From positions 1-64,000 of the forward strand of contig CALGTD010000098.1 of assembly GCA_937901895.1 (NCBI GenBank): a stretch of 64,000 nt of DNA, in the 5' to 3' direction. The notes below the pieces were generated by a model. That model was not told where the DNA came from. It made no database searches and was given only the letters and a program-made list of their open reading frames with translations. The stretch is from an uncultured Spartobacteria bacterium. GTDB lineage: Bacteria > Verrucomicrobiota > Verrucomicrobiia > Chthoniobacterales > JAATET01. Numbering within the stretch: the first letter of the stretch is position 1; each line of letters starts with the position of its first letter. Below, piece after piece: positions 1 through 7,865 of the stretch. Made by a program: the position numbers and the translations under genes.

Positions 1-76
1 CGGCCCGTATGCCGGCTACGTCCAGCAATATCTCTTCCACCACGCGCGCGTTTCGAAGACGCTTCCCACCTCATGA
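1..76 (+). CDS. C-terminal end of an unidentified protein (partial)
   Basis: Reading from base 2, an open frame runs in from the left edge and stops at TGA 74-76. It encodes 24 residues ending HHARVSKTLPTS. The stop overlaps the ATG of the TonB-like gene at 73 in an ATGA arrangement, the style used by most neighbouring gene pairs here, so this is very likely a real gene end. The visible tail is too short to assign a family. The two genes are probably co-transcribed and translationally coupled. Confidence 0.6.
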   Translation, partial: GPYAGYVQQYLFHHARVSKTLPTS

Positions 77-1080
77 TCGAGACCGTGCGCGAGCAGCGGA
101 TACGGGAACGCCGGCGAATCCTCATTGCGCTGGCGATCTCGGTGCTCGTGCATCTGCTGCTGATTGGCATCGCACTGCTCGCGCTCATCGTCATGGCGAT
201 TCTCAATCCTCCGCGCGCGCTGGAGCCGGAATCCGGGCCTGTGGAGCTGATCCTTCTGCCATCCCCCAGTCCGAAGGAGGAGGAACGCCCATTTATCGAC
301 AGTGCGCAGACCGAGCCGGCAGAGGAGGCTCCCGAGAAGGCGCAGTTCGAGTCGGACGAGAATTCACGGGCGGCGAGCGAGCTGCCACCAACGTCCGACG
401 AAAGAATGCCCTCCGTCGACGGGGATAGCGAAGATGGTCTGACTCTGCGGAATCAGCAACTCGCCCTGGGACCCAGTAACCGGCCGTCGCCTCCTTCTCC
501 GCCGCAGCAGGAGCAGTCCCCCGCGGTTGAACAGCAGCCACCGCAACCTCGTGAGGAGCAGAAGGAGGAACCGACGCCAACGCCCGCTCCCACGCCATCG
601 AAGGACGATCTGGCCGTGCCAGCGCGACCGACGCCGCGCGAGGAGCCTGAGGTGAGGAAACCCGAACCTCCCACGCCACCGACGGTTCCGCGGGCGCCGG
701 GCTTCCAGCCACAGACGCGCACCACGCGACTGACGGGCGGGGTTTCGAACCGTGGCAGGGCGTCCGTGGATGCGGTAGGGACGCCGTTGGGACGCTACCG
801 GAAAATGCTCAACGATGCGATCGGCTCCCGCTGGTATTACTACGTCAGCGACATGATCGGCATGGTGAACATTGGAACGGTTCACATCACCTTCGTCGTG
901 CGCGCGGACGGGAAGGTGGAAAAGTGGCGTGTGACGAAAAACACCTCGAACGAAACCCTGGCGAGCTGCAGCACCCGGGCGATCCTGGAGGCGGAAATTC
1001 CGCCCATCCCACGGGAGATTGCCGACGCCCTCGAGGGTGGACAGCTCGAGGTCGATTTTTCCTTCACGATTTTGCCGTAG
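73..1080 (+). CDS. TonB/TolA-like energy transducer
   Basis: 335-residue protein with TonB architecture. A short basic cytoplasmic N-terminus is followed by one membrane helix (about 15-44). A long Pro/Glu-rich periplasmic linker (about 50-225) includes PTPTPAPTPS. A globular C-terminal domain (about 235-335) resembles the TonB C-terminal fold. The helix carries S23-x3-H27 (SVLVH), the Ser-x3-His pattern that TonB and TolA use to contact ExbB/ExbD or TolQ/TolR. It would transmit proton-motive force to an outer-membrane partner. The ATG overlaps the stop of the preceding partial gene. No exbB/exbD or tolQ/tolR lies to the right; they may lie to the left of the window. TonB versus TolA cannot be settled from this sequence. 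Confidence 0.8.
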   Translation: MIETVREQRIRERRRILIALAISVLVHLLLIGIALLALIVMAILNPPRALEPESGPVELILLPSPSPKEEERPFIDSAQTEPAEEAPEKAQFESDENSRAASELPPTSDERMPSVDGDSEDGLTLRNQQLALGPSNRPSPPSPPQQEQSPAVEQQPPQPREEQKEEPTPTPAPTPSKDDLAVPARPTPREEPEVRKPEPPTPPTVPRAPGFQPQTRTTRLTGGVSNRGRASVDAVGTPLGRYRKMLNDAIGSRWYYYVSDMIGMVNIGTVHITFVVRADGKVEKWRVTKNTSNETLASCSTRAILEAEIPPIPREIADALEGGQLEVDFSFTILP

Positions 1081-1093
1081 GCCGAAGGAGTTT

Positions 1094-2053
1094 CTACAGC
1101 ATCGGCTCCAGCCGACGCTTTACCTCGCGAAGCGCGGCGTGTCCGAAATGTCCCTGGCGCACTTCGATGAACCGCGATCCGGTCCACACGTCGGACAGCG
1201 ATCGCAGTCCGGCGCTCGGAGTGACGGTGTCGTAGACTCCACCCACGATCAATATTCGGTCGGCCGGGGCGTGGGGTCGCCCGTGCATTGGCGAACTCAG
1301 ATGCGAGTGACGAAGCGACGCACCGCGCTCGATGCCCTGCATCGCGAGGATGCGCCGGATCGAGACCGCCACGGGGTTGTCCCAGATCGCGTGCTCGATA
1401 TCGACGATCGGCTGGATCAATGCGATGAAGCGGAATTCGGGTTCGACGAAGCTCAGCAGCGAGGCCGTCCAACCCCCATAGCTGGTGCCCATGAGGCCAA
1501 ACTCGGAGCATCCATTGGCGCGAAGGAATGCCATGGCCTGCCGAAGTTCGACGACACCCTGCCGAAGTGTCTCGGCATTGCGTGGAAGGTTGGCGGAGAT
1601 GGCCAGCGCGCCGTTGCGATAACCGCGCGGCACGCGGCTGTAGTGGAAGGGAAGATGCGGAAAGAGCATGTTCCAGCCGCGGGAGTGAAACCAGGTCGCG
1701 AGCCGGCGGTAGCCGATGTCGCTGGCGGACATCAACGCATGCAGGACGATGGCCGTTGGGGCCTGGGGACCCTTCGGTCCGATGAACCACCGCATCCGTG
1801 CGACATCGTTTTCCGCAAATCCGGACGACACGGGAGATTCCCAGTGAAGAATGCGGGAGTGGTCGGAAGTTACGGATGCCGGCGGAGCGGCGTAGAATGC
1901 CTCGCGGACGATGGGTTCACACGCGGAGAGATACGCATCCAGCTCCGCTGCAGTGCATGCATGATGGCGGAGATTCCACTGTATGCGGTTCATCATCGCG
2001 CACATGGCGGCATCCATCGCGCCGGCAATCGAGCGTTCGAGGAGCGTTCTCAT
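1094..2053 (-). CDS. alpha/beta hydrolase family protein
   Basis: 319 residues with an alpha/beta-hydrolase core. The nucleophile elbow is GTSYGG with Ser191. A late acidic segment (VGGVYDTVTP) and a C-terminal His (H302 or H305 in GHFGHA) can complete the triad. No signal peptide or membrane helix is evident, so it is probably cytoplasmic. It resembles the ABHD18-type group of hydrolases; the substrate is unknown. Its ATG overlaps the stop of the upstream acyltransferase gene (ATGA). It is therefore the last gene of a three-gene minus-strand operon with a PlsC-type acyltransferase and a transglutaminase-like protein. A lipid or ester substrate would fit that context, but this is inference. 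Confidence 0.75.
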   Translation of the reverse strand: MRTLLERSIAGAMDAAMCAMMNRIQWNLRHHACTAAELDAYLSACEPIVREAFYAAPPASVTSDHSRILHWESPVSSGFAENDVARMRWFIGPKGPQAPTAIVLHALMSASDIGYRRLATWFHSRGWNMLFPHLPFHYSRVPRGYRNGALAISANLPRNAETLRQGVVELRQAMAFLRANGCSEFGLMGTSYGGWTASLLSFVEPEFRFIALIQPIVDIEHAIWDNPVAVSIRRILAMQGIERGASLRHSHLSSPMHGRPHAPADRILIVGGVYDTVTPSAGLRSLSDVWTGSRFIEVRQGHFGHAALREVKRRLEPML

Positions 2054-2772
2054 GCGTAGGGATCCTCGCCCTTGCGTGCCTGCGGCGTTTTTGGGAGGTC
2101 TGCGACGGTGACGCCGCAGCTGGAAAGAAGATGTTCCTTCAATTCGACGAAGGCGTTTGCCAGCGCGGTTTGAAATTCATTTCGGGGGCTGTCGCGATCG
2201 TCCGGAGCAGGGGGTGCGATCGGATGTCCCGTGAGAATCCACACCGGCGGACGACGGAGGGGGCGCCAGTTCGCGCGGAGATACAGACGGTCCGAGCCGA
2301 CGATGACAGCGGGGATGACCGGTGCCTGCGAAATCCTCGCGAGCGCGCCCACGCCCGGGCGCATTGGCGCGCGTTCGAGGATGGAGGTTTCGCCCGCACG
2401 GATGCCGCCTTCGGGGAAGATTCCCACGACGCGTCCGGCTTTCAACCGCCTGGCCGCAGTGCGCAATGCGGTGCGGTCCGCGCCGCTGCGGTCGACGCGG
2501 AATGCGCCCGTTCGTTCGAGCCATTTCGCGAAGCGGGCGTTGCGAAAGAGTTCCTCCATGGCCATCCAGTCCACATGGCGTGGAAACATGGAGCCGATCA
2601 ATGGCGGGTCGAAATGACTGATGTGATTGCAGGCGAGGATGAATGCGCCGCGTTGCGGAACCGGCTGGATATGATCCATGCGAACCCGTGCCGCGGCGCG
2701 GAAGATCACACGGAAAGCCAGTCGCGCTGCAGAGTTGAATGTCCGCTGCGAGGAACTCCCGATCTCGAACAT
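2050..2772 (-). CDS. PlsC-type 1-acyl-glycerol-3-phosphate acyltransferase family protein
   Basis: 240 residues of the LPLAT/PlsC superfamily. The catalytic H-x4-D box is H50-ISHF-D55, and the FPEG substrate-binding motif is at 119-122. Such enzymes move an acyl chain to a lysophospholipid or glycerophosphate acceptor at the inner membrane face. No strong membrane helix is visible, so association is probably peripheral. It begins one base after the transglutaminase-like gene ends, and its stop overlaps the hydrolase start, indicating a tightly coupled operon. It could be the housekeeping plsC or a paralogue with a specialised acceptor; the sequence alone does not decide. Confidence 0.85.
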   Translation of the reverse strand: MFEIGSSSQRTFNSAARLAFRVIFRAAARVRMDHIQPVPQRGAFILACNHISHFDPPLIGSMFPRHVDWMAMEELFRNARFAKWLERTGAFRVDRSGADRTALRTAARRLKAGRVVGIFPEGGIRAGETSILERAPMRPGVGALARISQAPVIPAVIVGSDRLYLRANWRPLRRPPVWILTGHPIAPPAPDDRDSPRNEFQTALANAFVELKEHLLSSCGVTVADLPKTPQARKGEDPYA

Positions 2773-2773
2773 A

Positions 2774-3631
2774 TCAGACCTGCACGACCGTGACGTCCAC
2801 GTTCATGCCTGCAAAGGCCCCGGGTTCTCCGATCCACGATCCGCTCAGCGGCGCGGCACGCTCAGGATCCCGCACGACCGCGACGGACACATGCTGCGCG
2901 CCGGCGATGGTGTTGTTCGTGGGATCAAATCCGCGCCAGCCGGCTCCCGGAATGTAGATCTCCGTCCAGGCATGCGTCGCGCCGTGCTGGTCGGCGGTGG
3001 GCGGGACCTGAAGGTAGCCGCTGACAAACCTGGCGCCGAATCCCCAGTGACGTGCGGCTTCCATCATGAGCGTGGCGAAATCGCGGCACGAGCCCGTGCC
3101 TCTGGCGAGGGTTTCCGCGGGTGACTGGATCCCCGGTTCCTCCCGGCGAACATAGGTGAACGACTCGAAGATCGCGGTGTTCAATCGCGAGAGCAGTTCG
3201 AAGGTCCCGATGAGCTGGCCGGGCTTGTAGAGCTGCAGCAGCCAGTCGCGCAATCCCGCCGCACCGCGCGGATAGGCGGACAGCCGGTAGGGGATGAGCT
3301 CCGCCTGTTCGTCCATTTGATACTGGAAGGGATACGAGACGGCGTCGGGTTCGATGACGAAATCGAGCGGCGCCTCGTCGTAGTGTGCGACGACAACCTC
3401 ACTCAACAGGCGCAGCCGCGAGGCGGATTCCTGGAACTCGAGAATCGCGATGGAGTTTCCATACATGTCGCGGATCCAGCGCACCTTTGCGACGGGGAAA
3501 ATTTCAAGACGCGAGCTTTCGATATGCACGTCGTGTCCCTCCCGCGGCCGGACGAGCGCGCGATGCGGCGCAAACGTCACGGGCGACTGGTAGGTGTATT
3601 CGGTGAGGTGCGTGATCTGGAGACGCTTCAT
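2774..3631 (-). CDS. transglutaminase-like cysteine peptidase family protein
   Basis: 285 residues with the bacterial transglutaminase-like fold. The N-terminal part (about 1-90) resembles the small beta-rich domain that precedes the catalytic core in this family. The triad is Cys182 (GTGSCRDFA), His220 (GATHAWTEIY) and Asp236 (FDPTNN). No signal peptide is seen, so it is probably cytoplasmic. Family members are thought to act as peptidases or amidases; substrates are mostly unknown. It is the first gene of the three-gene operon with the acyltransferase and hydrolase. It is divergent from the nucleotidyltransferase, with 98 bp between the two starts. Confidence 0.85.
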   Translation of the reverse strand: MKRLQITHLTEYTYQSPVTFAPHRALVRPREGHDVHIESSRLEIFPVAKVRWIRDMYGNSIAILEFQESASRLRLLSEVVVAHYDEAPLDFVIEPDAVSYPFQYQMDEQAELIPYRLSAYPRGAAGLRDWLLQLYKPGQLIGTFELLSRLNTAIFESFTYVRREEPGIQSPAETLARGTGSCRDFATLMMEAARHWGFGARFVSGYLQVPPTADQHGATHAWTEIYIPGAGWRGFDPTNNTIAGAQHVSVAVVRDPERAAPLSGSWIGEPGAFAGMNVDVTVVQV

Positions 3632-3648
3632 GCGGGGCCACTGTATCT

Positions 3649-3726
3649 ACAGGAGGACACGCGCCGAGCGCAGCGGGAAAAACAACTTTATCCTCCCGCA
3701 CGCCGGATTCCTCCTGTGAAATCCGG
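3649..3726. promoter_or_regulatory. inverted repeats in the divergent region before the nucleotidyltransferase
   Basis: Two nested pairings are visible. ACAGGAGGA at 3649-3657 is a perfect 9-bp inverted match to TCCTCCTGT at 3709-3717. CCGGATT at 3703-3709 pairs with AATCCGG at 3720-3726, with a 10-nt loop, just before the ATG at 3730. The two pairings share bases and cannot form fully together. The CCTCCT in the second loop is also identical to the 16S anti-Shine-Dalgarno core. The region could be a leader switch or an operator; no function is shown. Confidence 0.35.
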
Positions 3727-3729
3727 GGC

Positions 3730-4443
3730 ATGTCCACCGTCACGAAAGCCGTCATTCTCGCCGCCGGCCGCGGCACCCGCATGCGCGAACTCACCGACGA
3801 CCTTCCGAAACCGATGATTGCGGTGCGGGGAAAGCCGATCCTGCAGCACATCATCGAGGGAATGCGTGGTGCGGGAATCACGGATGTCCTGCTTGTGGTC
3901 GGTTACCGCGAGGACGTCGTGCGGGATTTCTTCGGCGACGGCGCGGCATTCGGAGTGCGCGTCGATTACGAGCGGCAGGTCGTGCAGGATGGCACCGGGC
4001 GTGTGGTCGAGCTGGCGAAGCCCTTCACGGCCGACGACCCTTTCCTGCTGAGCTACGGCGACATCCTTCTCGATCCGCGAAACTACGCGGTGATGGTGAG
4101 GCCGGGCGGGGAGGAGGCGATCGTCTCCGTGAAACGCAGCGACGATGTGAGCAAGGGAGGCGCGGTCTTCGTGGACGACGATTTTTACCTGACGGATTTG
4201 AGGGAGAAGCCGAAGCCCGGCGAGCCCACGAGCCCCTGGTATAACGCCGGCGTCTACATGTTCCGGCCGTCGATTTACGAGTTCACCGCAACCCTCGAAC
4301 GCTCACCCCGCGGCGAATACGAACTTACCGATGCGATTCGCAATCTGGCCCACAGCGGCCGCCGTGTCCGCGTCTTCGAACTTCAGGGCGATTGGGCGGA
4401 TGTGAGGGATCCGGAAGTGCTCGCCGAGTTGAACCGCGATTGA
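3730..4443 (+). CDS. sugar-phosphate nucleotidyltransferase (GlmU/RmlA/MurU-like N-terminal domain)
   Basis: 237-residue single-domain nucleotidyltransferase. The signature AAGRGTRM (11-18) followed by LPKPM binds the nucleoside triphosphate. LSYGDILLD supplies the metal-binding Asp, and EKPKPGEPTSPWYNAGVY fits the sugar-phosphate pocket. It would make an NDP-sugar in the cytoplasm. There is no C-terminal left-handed beta-helix, so it is not full-length GlmU. The length matches short enzymes such as MurU, RffH/RfbF-type or phosphocholine cytidylyltransferases. The gene stands alone, followed 32 bp later by queH. Specificity for nucleotide and sugar cannot be read from the sequence. Confidence 0.85.
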   Translation: MSTVTKAVILAAGRGTRMRELTDDLPKPMIAVRGKPILQHIIEGMRGAGITDVLLVVGYREDVVRDFFGDGAAFGVRVDYERQVVQDGTGRVVELAKPFTADDPFLLSYGDILLDPRNYAVMVRPGGEEAIVSVKRSDDVSKGGAVFVDDDFYLTDLREKPKPGEPTSPWYNAGVYMFRPSIYEFTATLERSPRGEYELTDAIRNLAHSGRRVRVFELQGDWADVRDPEVLAELNRD

Positions 4444-4475
4444 CGGATGCCAAATCGCCCGCAGAATGACGGACC

Positions 4476-5168
4476 GTGAGTGATGCGCGTCCAGTCATCG
4501 ATCCGCCGCCGGTTCCCGGCCGCGTGCTGCTGCACTCGTGCTGTGCACCGTGTTCCGGCGAGGTGATGGAGGCGATGACCCACGCGGGCATCGACTACAC
4601 GATCTTTTTTTACAATCCGAACATCCACCCGCGGAAAGAATACGAGCTGCGGAAGGAGGAGAACATCCGCTTCGCGCAGAAGTCCGGTGTGGAGTTCGTT
4701 GACGCCGACTACGACACCGACAACTGGTTCGCCCGCGCGAAGGGGCTGGAGTGGGAGCCCGAGCGTGGAGCACGGTGCACGATGTGTTTCGACATGCGCT
4801 TTGAGCGAACCGCGCTCTACGCGCATGAACATGGGTTTCCCGTGATCACGAGCTGCCTCGGCATCTCGCGGTGGAAAAACATGGACCAGATCAACGACTG
4901 CGGGGCGCGTGCAGCATCGAAGTATCCCGGCATGGCCTACTGGACGTTCAACTGGCGGAAGAAGGGCGGGGCGCAGCGGATGCTCGAAATCTCGAAGCGC
5001 GAGCAGTTTTACCAGCAGGAATACTGCGGCTGCATCTACTCGCTGCGCGACACGAACGCATGGCGCCTCCAGACCGGGCGCCCGAAGATCAAGCATGGCG
5101 TGAAGTTCTACGGACGCGACGAGTCCGACATCCCCGCGACATCCCGCGCCGGGGACGCCGCCGGCTGA
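4476..5168 (+). CDS. queH: epoxyqueuosine reductase QueH
   Basis: 230 residues of the QueH (formerly DUF208) family, which carries out the last step of queuosine synthesis, reducing epoxyqueuosine in tRNA. The family cysteines are present: C22, C23 and C26 in HSCCAPC, CTMC in GARCTMCFDMR, and YCGC near the C-terminus. These are known to bind an Fe-S cluster and an additional iron. FYNPNIHPRKEYELRKEE is a strongly conserved family block. The start is GTG at 4476; no in-frame ATG lies before the first conserved motif. No other queuosine genes are nearby. Confidence 0.92.
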   Translation: MSDARPVIDPPPVPGRVLLHSCCAPCSGEVMEAMTHAGIDYTIFFYNPNIHPRKEYELRKEENIRFAQKSGVEFVDADYDTDNWFARAKGLEWEPERGARCTMCFDMRFERTALYAHEHGFPVITSCLGISRWKNMDQINDCGARAASKYPGMAYWTFNWRKKGGAQRMLEISKREQFYQQEYCGCIYSLRDTNAWRLQTGRPKIKHGVKFYGRDESDIPATSRAGDAAG

Positions 5169-5231
5169 CGTCGTCTGCGAAATTTCCAGCTGGGCCGACT
5201 GCAGGTAGGTGGTTTCCCTCGGAGCGATTGG

Positions 5232-5627
5232 TCAGCGCGGAGAAAGCGCTCGCGCGGCAACTACTCCCATCCAGACCGCGATGAGACAGAGCGTGGTCGA
5301 AAGCAGGACGTTCAGCCCGGCGTAGAGCCATTTGCCATCACGGGCGAGTTCCAGGGTGTAGAGACTGAACGACGAGAAGGTCGTGTATCCGCCGAGCACG
5401 CCGATCGTCACGCCCTGTCGGACGATGGGATTCACGAGCAGGGGGCCGTCGGGAGCCGTGAGACCGGTGAAGATTCCGATCGCGAAGCTGCCGGTGACGT
5501 TCACAAACAAGGTTCCGAGCGGGAAGGCGGTCGTCAAATGCGTGAAAATCCACTTCGACATGAACAACCGCAGTGCGCTGCCAATCGCCCCTCCGAGCAT
5601 CACCGCGAGATAGATCTGAACCGGCAT
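5232..5627 (-). CDS. crcB: fluoride ion channel CrcB/Fluc
   Basis: 131 residues with four hydrophobic helices, the usual size for a Fluc subunit. Seen motifs are GGAIGSALRL near the N-terminus, NVTGSFAIG with the conserved pore Asn, and GGYTTFSSFS, the family signature containing the Phe-box residues. It forms a dual-topology dimer that exports fluoride. The reading frame extends further upstream, but the conserved N-terminus (MPVQIYLAV) fixes the ATG at 5627. It converges on queH with no clear terminator between them. I looked for the fluoride riboswitch in the leader and did not recognise one. Confidence 0.93.
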   Translation of the reverse strand: MPVQIYLAVMLGGAIGSALRLFMSKWIFTHLTTAFPLGTLFVNVTGSFAIGIFTGLTAPDGPLLVNPIVRQGVTIGVLGGYTTFSSFSLYTLELARDGKWLYAGLNVLLSTTLCLIAVWMGVVAARALSPR

Positions 5628-5670
5628 TTTGAAGGTTGTCGAGCGGACGCTGGCAAATCGGGAGGCCCGG

Positions 5671-5713
5671 GTCAATGCCGGCGGGATTGACAATCCGACC
5701 ATGCGTGTGCATG
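5671..5713. promoter_or_regulatory. cluster of palindromes between crcB and a secreted-protein gene
   Basis: Three perfect inverted repeats lie in 43 bp of a divergent intergenic region. GTCAAT (5671-5676) pairs with ATTGAC (5686-5691). GGATTG (5684-5689) pairs with CAATCC (5691-5696) around a single A. CATGC (5700-5704) pairs with GCATG (5709-5713). The first two share bases, so they could form alternative structures in the crcB leader or a compact operator. No function is shown. Confidence 0.35.
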
Positions 5714-5720
5714 TCCGGGA

Positions 5721-6236
5721 ATGCACGGACTCTCGCGAACCTGGATGGCCGCACTTGCGGTGATGGTAATGGCAGGAGGCGCGGATGTCGCGCACGCTGC
5801 GAAGCCGAAGGGTCTCGCGATATTCAAAGGCAGCCGCAAGGGAGCGTTTCTGATCGCGCAGGGGCAGGATACCCGCGTTGTCGGGATCGCGGAGATCAAG
5901 GTTCTGTCCGACAAGTCGGGTCGGAATGGGACGATTCGAATCAACGGCACGCTGGGTCAGGAAAAATTTCCGACCCAGACATTCAAGCTCCGACGCGGAA
6001 AGGCCTCCGTAAACGTCCTGCTTCCCGGCATCGAGAGCTTCGCGATCCCCGCGAAAGGCGCTTACAAGGTGCGGGGCAGGCGGGTTCAGATCGACGTCGA
6101 GAGCGCCGCACCGGACAGTCGGGAGATGGCGGTGACCCTCCAGTTTCAGCCGGGCGGGGAAACGATCTCGCTGTCCGGCCTCATCGATGTCGGCGGCTCC
6201 AGCGCGCCCGTTTACCTGTCGATTTTCGGAACGTAG
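5721..6236 (+). CDS. secreted protein of unknown function
   Basis: 171 residues. The N-terminus has a typical signal peptide, with hydrophobic residues about 9-20 and a likely cleavage after AHA near residue 26. The mature part is beta-rich, Lys/Arg-rich and Gly-rich, without cysteines or catalytic motifs I recognise. It would be periplasmic or secreted. ATG codons also occur in frame-independent positions at 5701 and 5711, but only the 5721 ATG gives the signal peptide directly. It is divergent from crcB and converges on the aminotransferase with an 18-bp gap. No function is proposed. Confidence 0.65.
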   Translation: MHGLSRTWMAALAVMVMAGGADVAHAAKPKGLAIFKGSRKGAFLIAQGQDTRVVGIAEIKVLSDKSGRNGTIRINGTLGQEKFPTQTFKLRRGKASVNVLLPGIESFAIPAKGAYKVRGRRVQIDVESAAPDSREMAVTLQFQPGGETISLSGLIDVGGSSAPVYLSIFGT

Positions 6237-6254
6237 CTGCGGGCGAATCCGCCG

Positions 6255-7409
6255 TTACATCGCCGCACGCAAGGTCGCGACGATGCGATCCATCTCCTCG
6301 CGCGTGTTGTAGAAGTGGGGGCTGAAACGCAGCCATGCACGGCCATCGCGGGTGTTGCGCAGAGACGCGGTGATTTTTGCGGATTCGAGTGCGCGGAAGA
6401 GATGTTCGGATTCGCGGGACTCGTGACGCACCGTGAGAATACCGGAGCGCAGCGGTTCCTCCGGTCCGGGTGAGATCGTTTCGAACCCAAGATCCGCGAG
6501 ACGCGCGTGCAGATGGTCGCGCACGTCGAGAATGCGACGGGAAACCTCGTCGATTCCGCAGCCGAGCAGCAGGTCGATCGCGGCGAGCATCCCATACATT
6601 CCCGTGATATTCAGCACGCCCGGCTCGTAGCGCTGGGCGGTCTCGGGGAACGCGATCTCCCGCTGTGTGATGAACTGCGGCGACTGGACATTCCACGCGC
6701 CAAGCAGGGTGGGATGACATCGTGCAAAGTTGCGCTTTGCCACGAAGACGATGCCGATCGCGAGTGGACCGAGCAGCCACTTGTGGGCATCGGCGCTCAG
6801 AAAATCGACATGGCGCGCCGAGGTGCGGAACGCCCCCAGCGTCTGGATGGCGTCGAGGGAGAACAATACGCCGCGCTCCTGCAGCAACACACCGATGGCG
6901 TCCACGTCGATCCGCCATCCGGTAAGGAAGTGGCAGGATGCGAGGGCGACCATCTTTGTGCGCGGGCTCAGGGCCTCCGCAACGACTTCCGGAGTGATCC
7001 GTCCGGGCTGGTCCGGTTCAAGAAATCTCACCTCGACTCCCTGCCGGCGCAGATTCGTCCACGGGTAGACATTGGCGGGGTAGTCGTCGAGGTAGCACAG
7101 GATCTCGTCGCCAGGCTTCCAGTCGAGGCCGTTTGCAAACAGGCTCAGCCCGAGCGATGTCGGGCCGAGAAGCGCGATCTCGTCGGCGTTTGCATCGATG
7201 AGTTCCGCCGACCTGGCGCGTGCGCGGGCGATGTCGCGAATGACGCTGCCAAACTCCTGATGCTGCTCGCAGCTTCGCGTGATGTGGTCGCGCATCGCAT
7301 CGGCGACGCAACGGGGCAGGGCGGTGACGCCGGCGTGGCCGGTGAAGATCTGTGCCTTCGCGACCGGAAATTCTTCAAGGCGCGTGGCTTCGTCGGAAAA
7401 TGGAATCAT
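6255..7409 (-). CDS. class V aminotransferase (cysteine desulfurase/selenocysteine lyase-like)
   Basis: 384-residue PLP enzyme of fold type I, class V. Lys210 in SADAHKWLLGP forms the Schiff base, and Asp186 in FSLDAIQT contacts the pyridine nitrogen. The family covers cysteine desulfurases, isopenicillin epimerases and kynureninase-like enzymes; I see no SufS/IscS active-site cysteine loop that would assign it to Fe-S assembly. The frame is open further upstream, but the ATG at 7409 overlaps the stop of the RelE-like gene (ATGA) and leads directly into a normal family N-terminus. Translation is thus coupled to the small gene before it. Substrate unknown. Confidence 0.8.
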   Translation of the reverse strand: MIPFSDEATRLEEFPVAKAQIFTGHAGVTALPRCVADAMRDHITRSCEQHQEFGSVIRDIARARARSAELIDANADEIALLGPTSLGLSLFANGLDWKPGDEILCYLDDYPANVYPWTNLRRQGVEVRFLEPDQPGRITPEVVAEALSPRTKMVALASCHFLTGWRIDVDAIGVLLQERGVLFSLDAIQTLGAFRTSARHVDFLSADAHKWLLGPLAIGIVFVAKRNFARCHPTLLGAWNVQSPQFITQREIAFPETAQRYEPGVLNITGMYGMLAAIDLLLGCGIDEVSRRILDVRDHLHARLADLGFETISPGPEEPLRSGILTVRHESRESEHLFRALESAKITASLRNTRDGRAWLRFSPHFYNTREEMDRIVATLRAAM

Positions 7410-7765
7410 TTTTGTGCGCGGGCCTCGTCGATGAGTTCCCAGAACCCACCGGCCTCTCCGAGTGCCTCGTCCTCCTCGGCCATCGGAAGATTCGAACGGA
7501 AAAGGAAGTCGCGGATCGTGTTTTTGTGCAACACGCGGTGCACCTCGATGCCCTGCGGATGAGGGCTGAAGTAAATCCGGTAGTCGGTGGCACGGTAGCG
7601 GTAGAGCTGCTTGCCATCGCGCTTGACCCGGCCGAAGCGTTCCTTGTCGAGTTGGTCGAGGTCCTCGGGCAGAAAATGGAATTCCGAGAGCAGCTCCAGC
7701 TGCAGCTCCTTCGGCAACGCCGCCATTTCGTGGGCGCTGATCTTGTTGAAGATGACCTGAAACAC
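7406..7765 (-). CDS. orphan RelE/ParE-fold small protein
   Basis: 119 residues. The core R-V-K-R-DGKQLYRYRATDYRIYF followed by EVHRVLHKNTIRDFLFR matches the beta-sheet and basic residues of the RelE/ParE toxin superfamily. Unlike a normal toxin-antitoxin pair, no antitoxin gene lies upstream or downstream. Instead its stop overlaps the start of the class V aminotransferase (ATGA). The N-terminus (MAALPKELQLELLSEF) and an acidic C-terminus (about 95-119, EEDEALGEAGG) are extensions beyond the compact toxin fold. It may be a domesticated RelE-fold protein with a housekeeping or regulatory role. A toxic RNase role is not supported by context. Confidence 0.65.
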   Translation of the reverse strand: MFQVIFNKISAHEMAALPKELQLELLSEFHFLPEDLDQLDKERFGRVKRDGKQLYRYRATDYRIYFSPHPQGIEVHRVLHKNTIRDFLFRSNLPMAEEDEALGEAGGFWELIDEARAQK

Positions 7766-7865
7766 GTTGCAAAACCCTAGCGTTCACGCCGCGGAGGGTG
7801 CAATAGCCAAGCGCCGTGTGGCTTGCGGAGGCGGTTCGGGGGAACTAGGGTGTCCGTTCCTCGAA

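Noticed and set aside
5628..5720. Fluoride riboswitch upstream of crcB
   Set aside because: The expected conserved leader motifs were not recognised; only simple palindromes are visible.
7406..7765. Type II toxin-antitoxin module
   Set aside because: Only a RelE-fold protein is present. The overlapping partner is an aminotransferase and no antitoxin gene is seen on either side.
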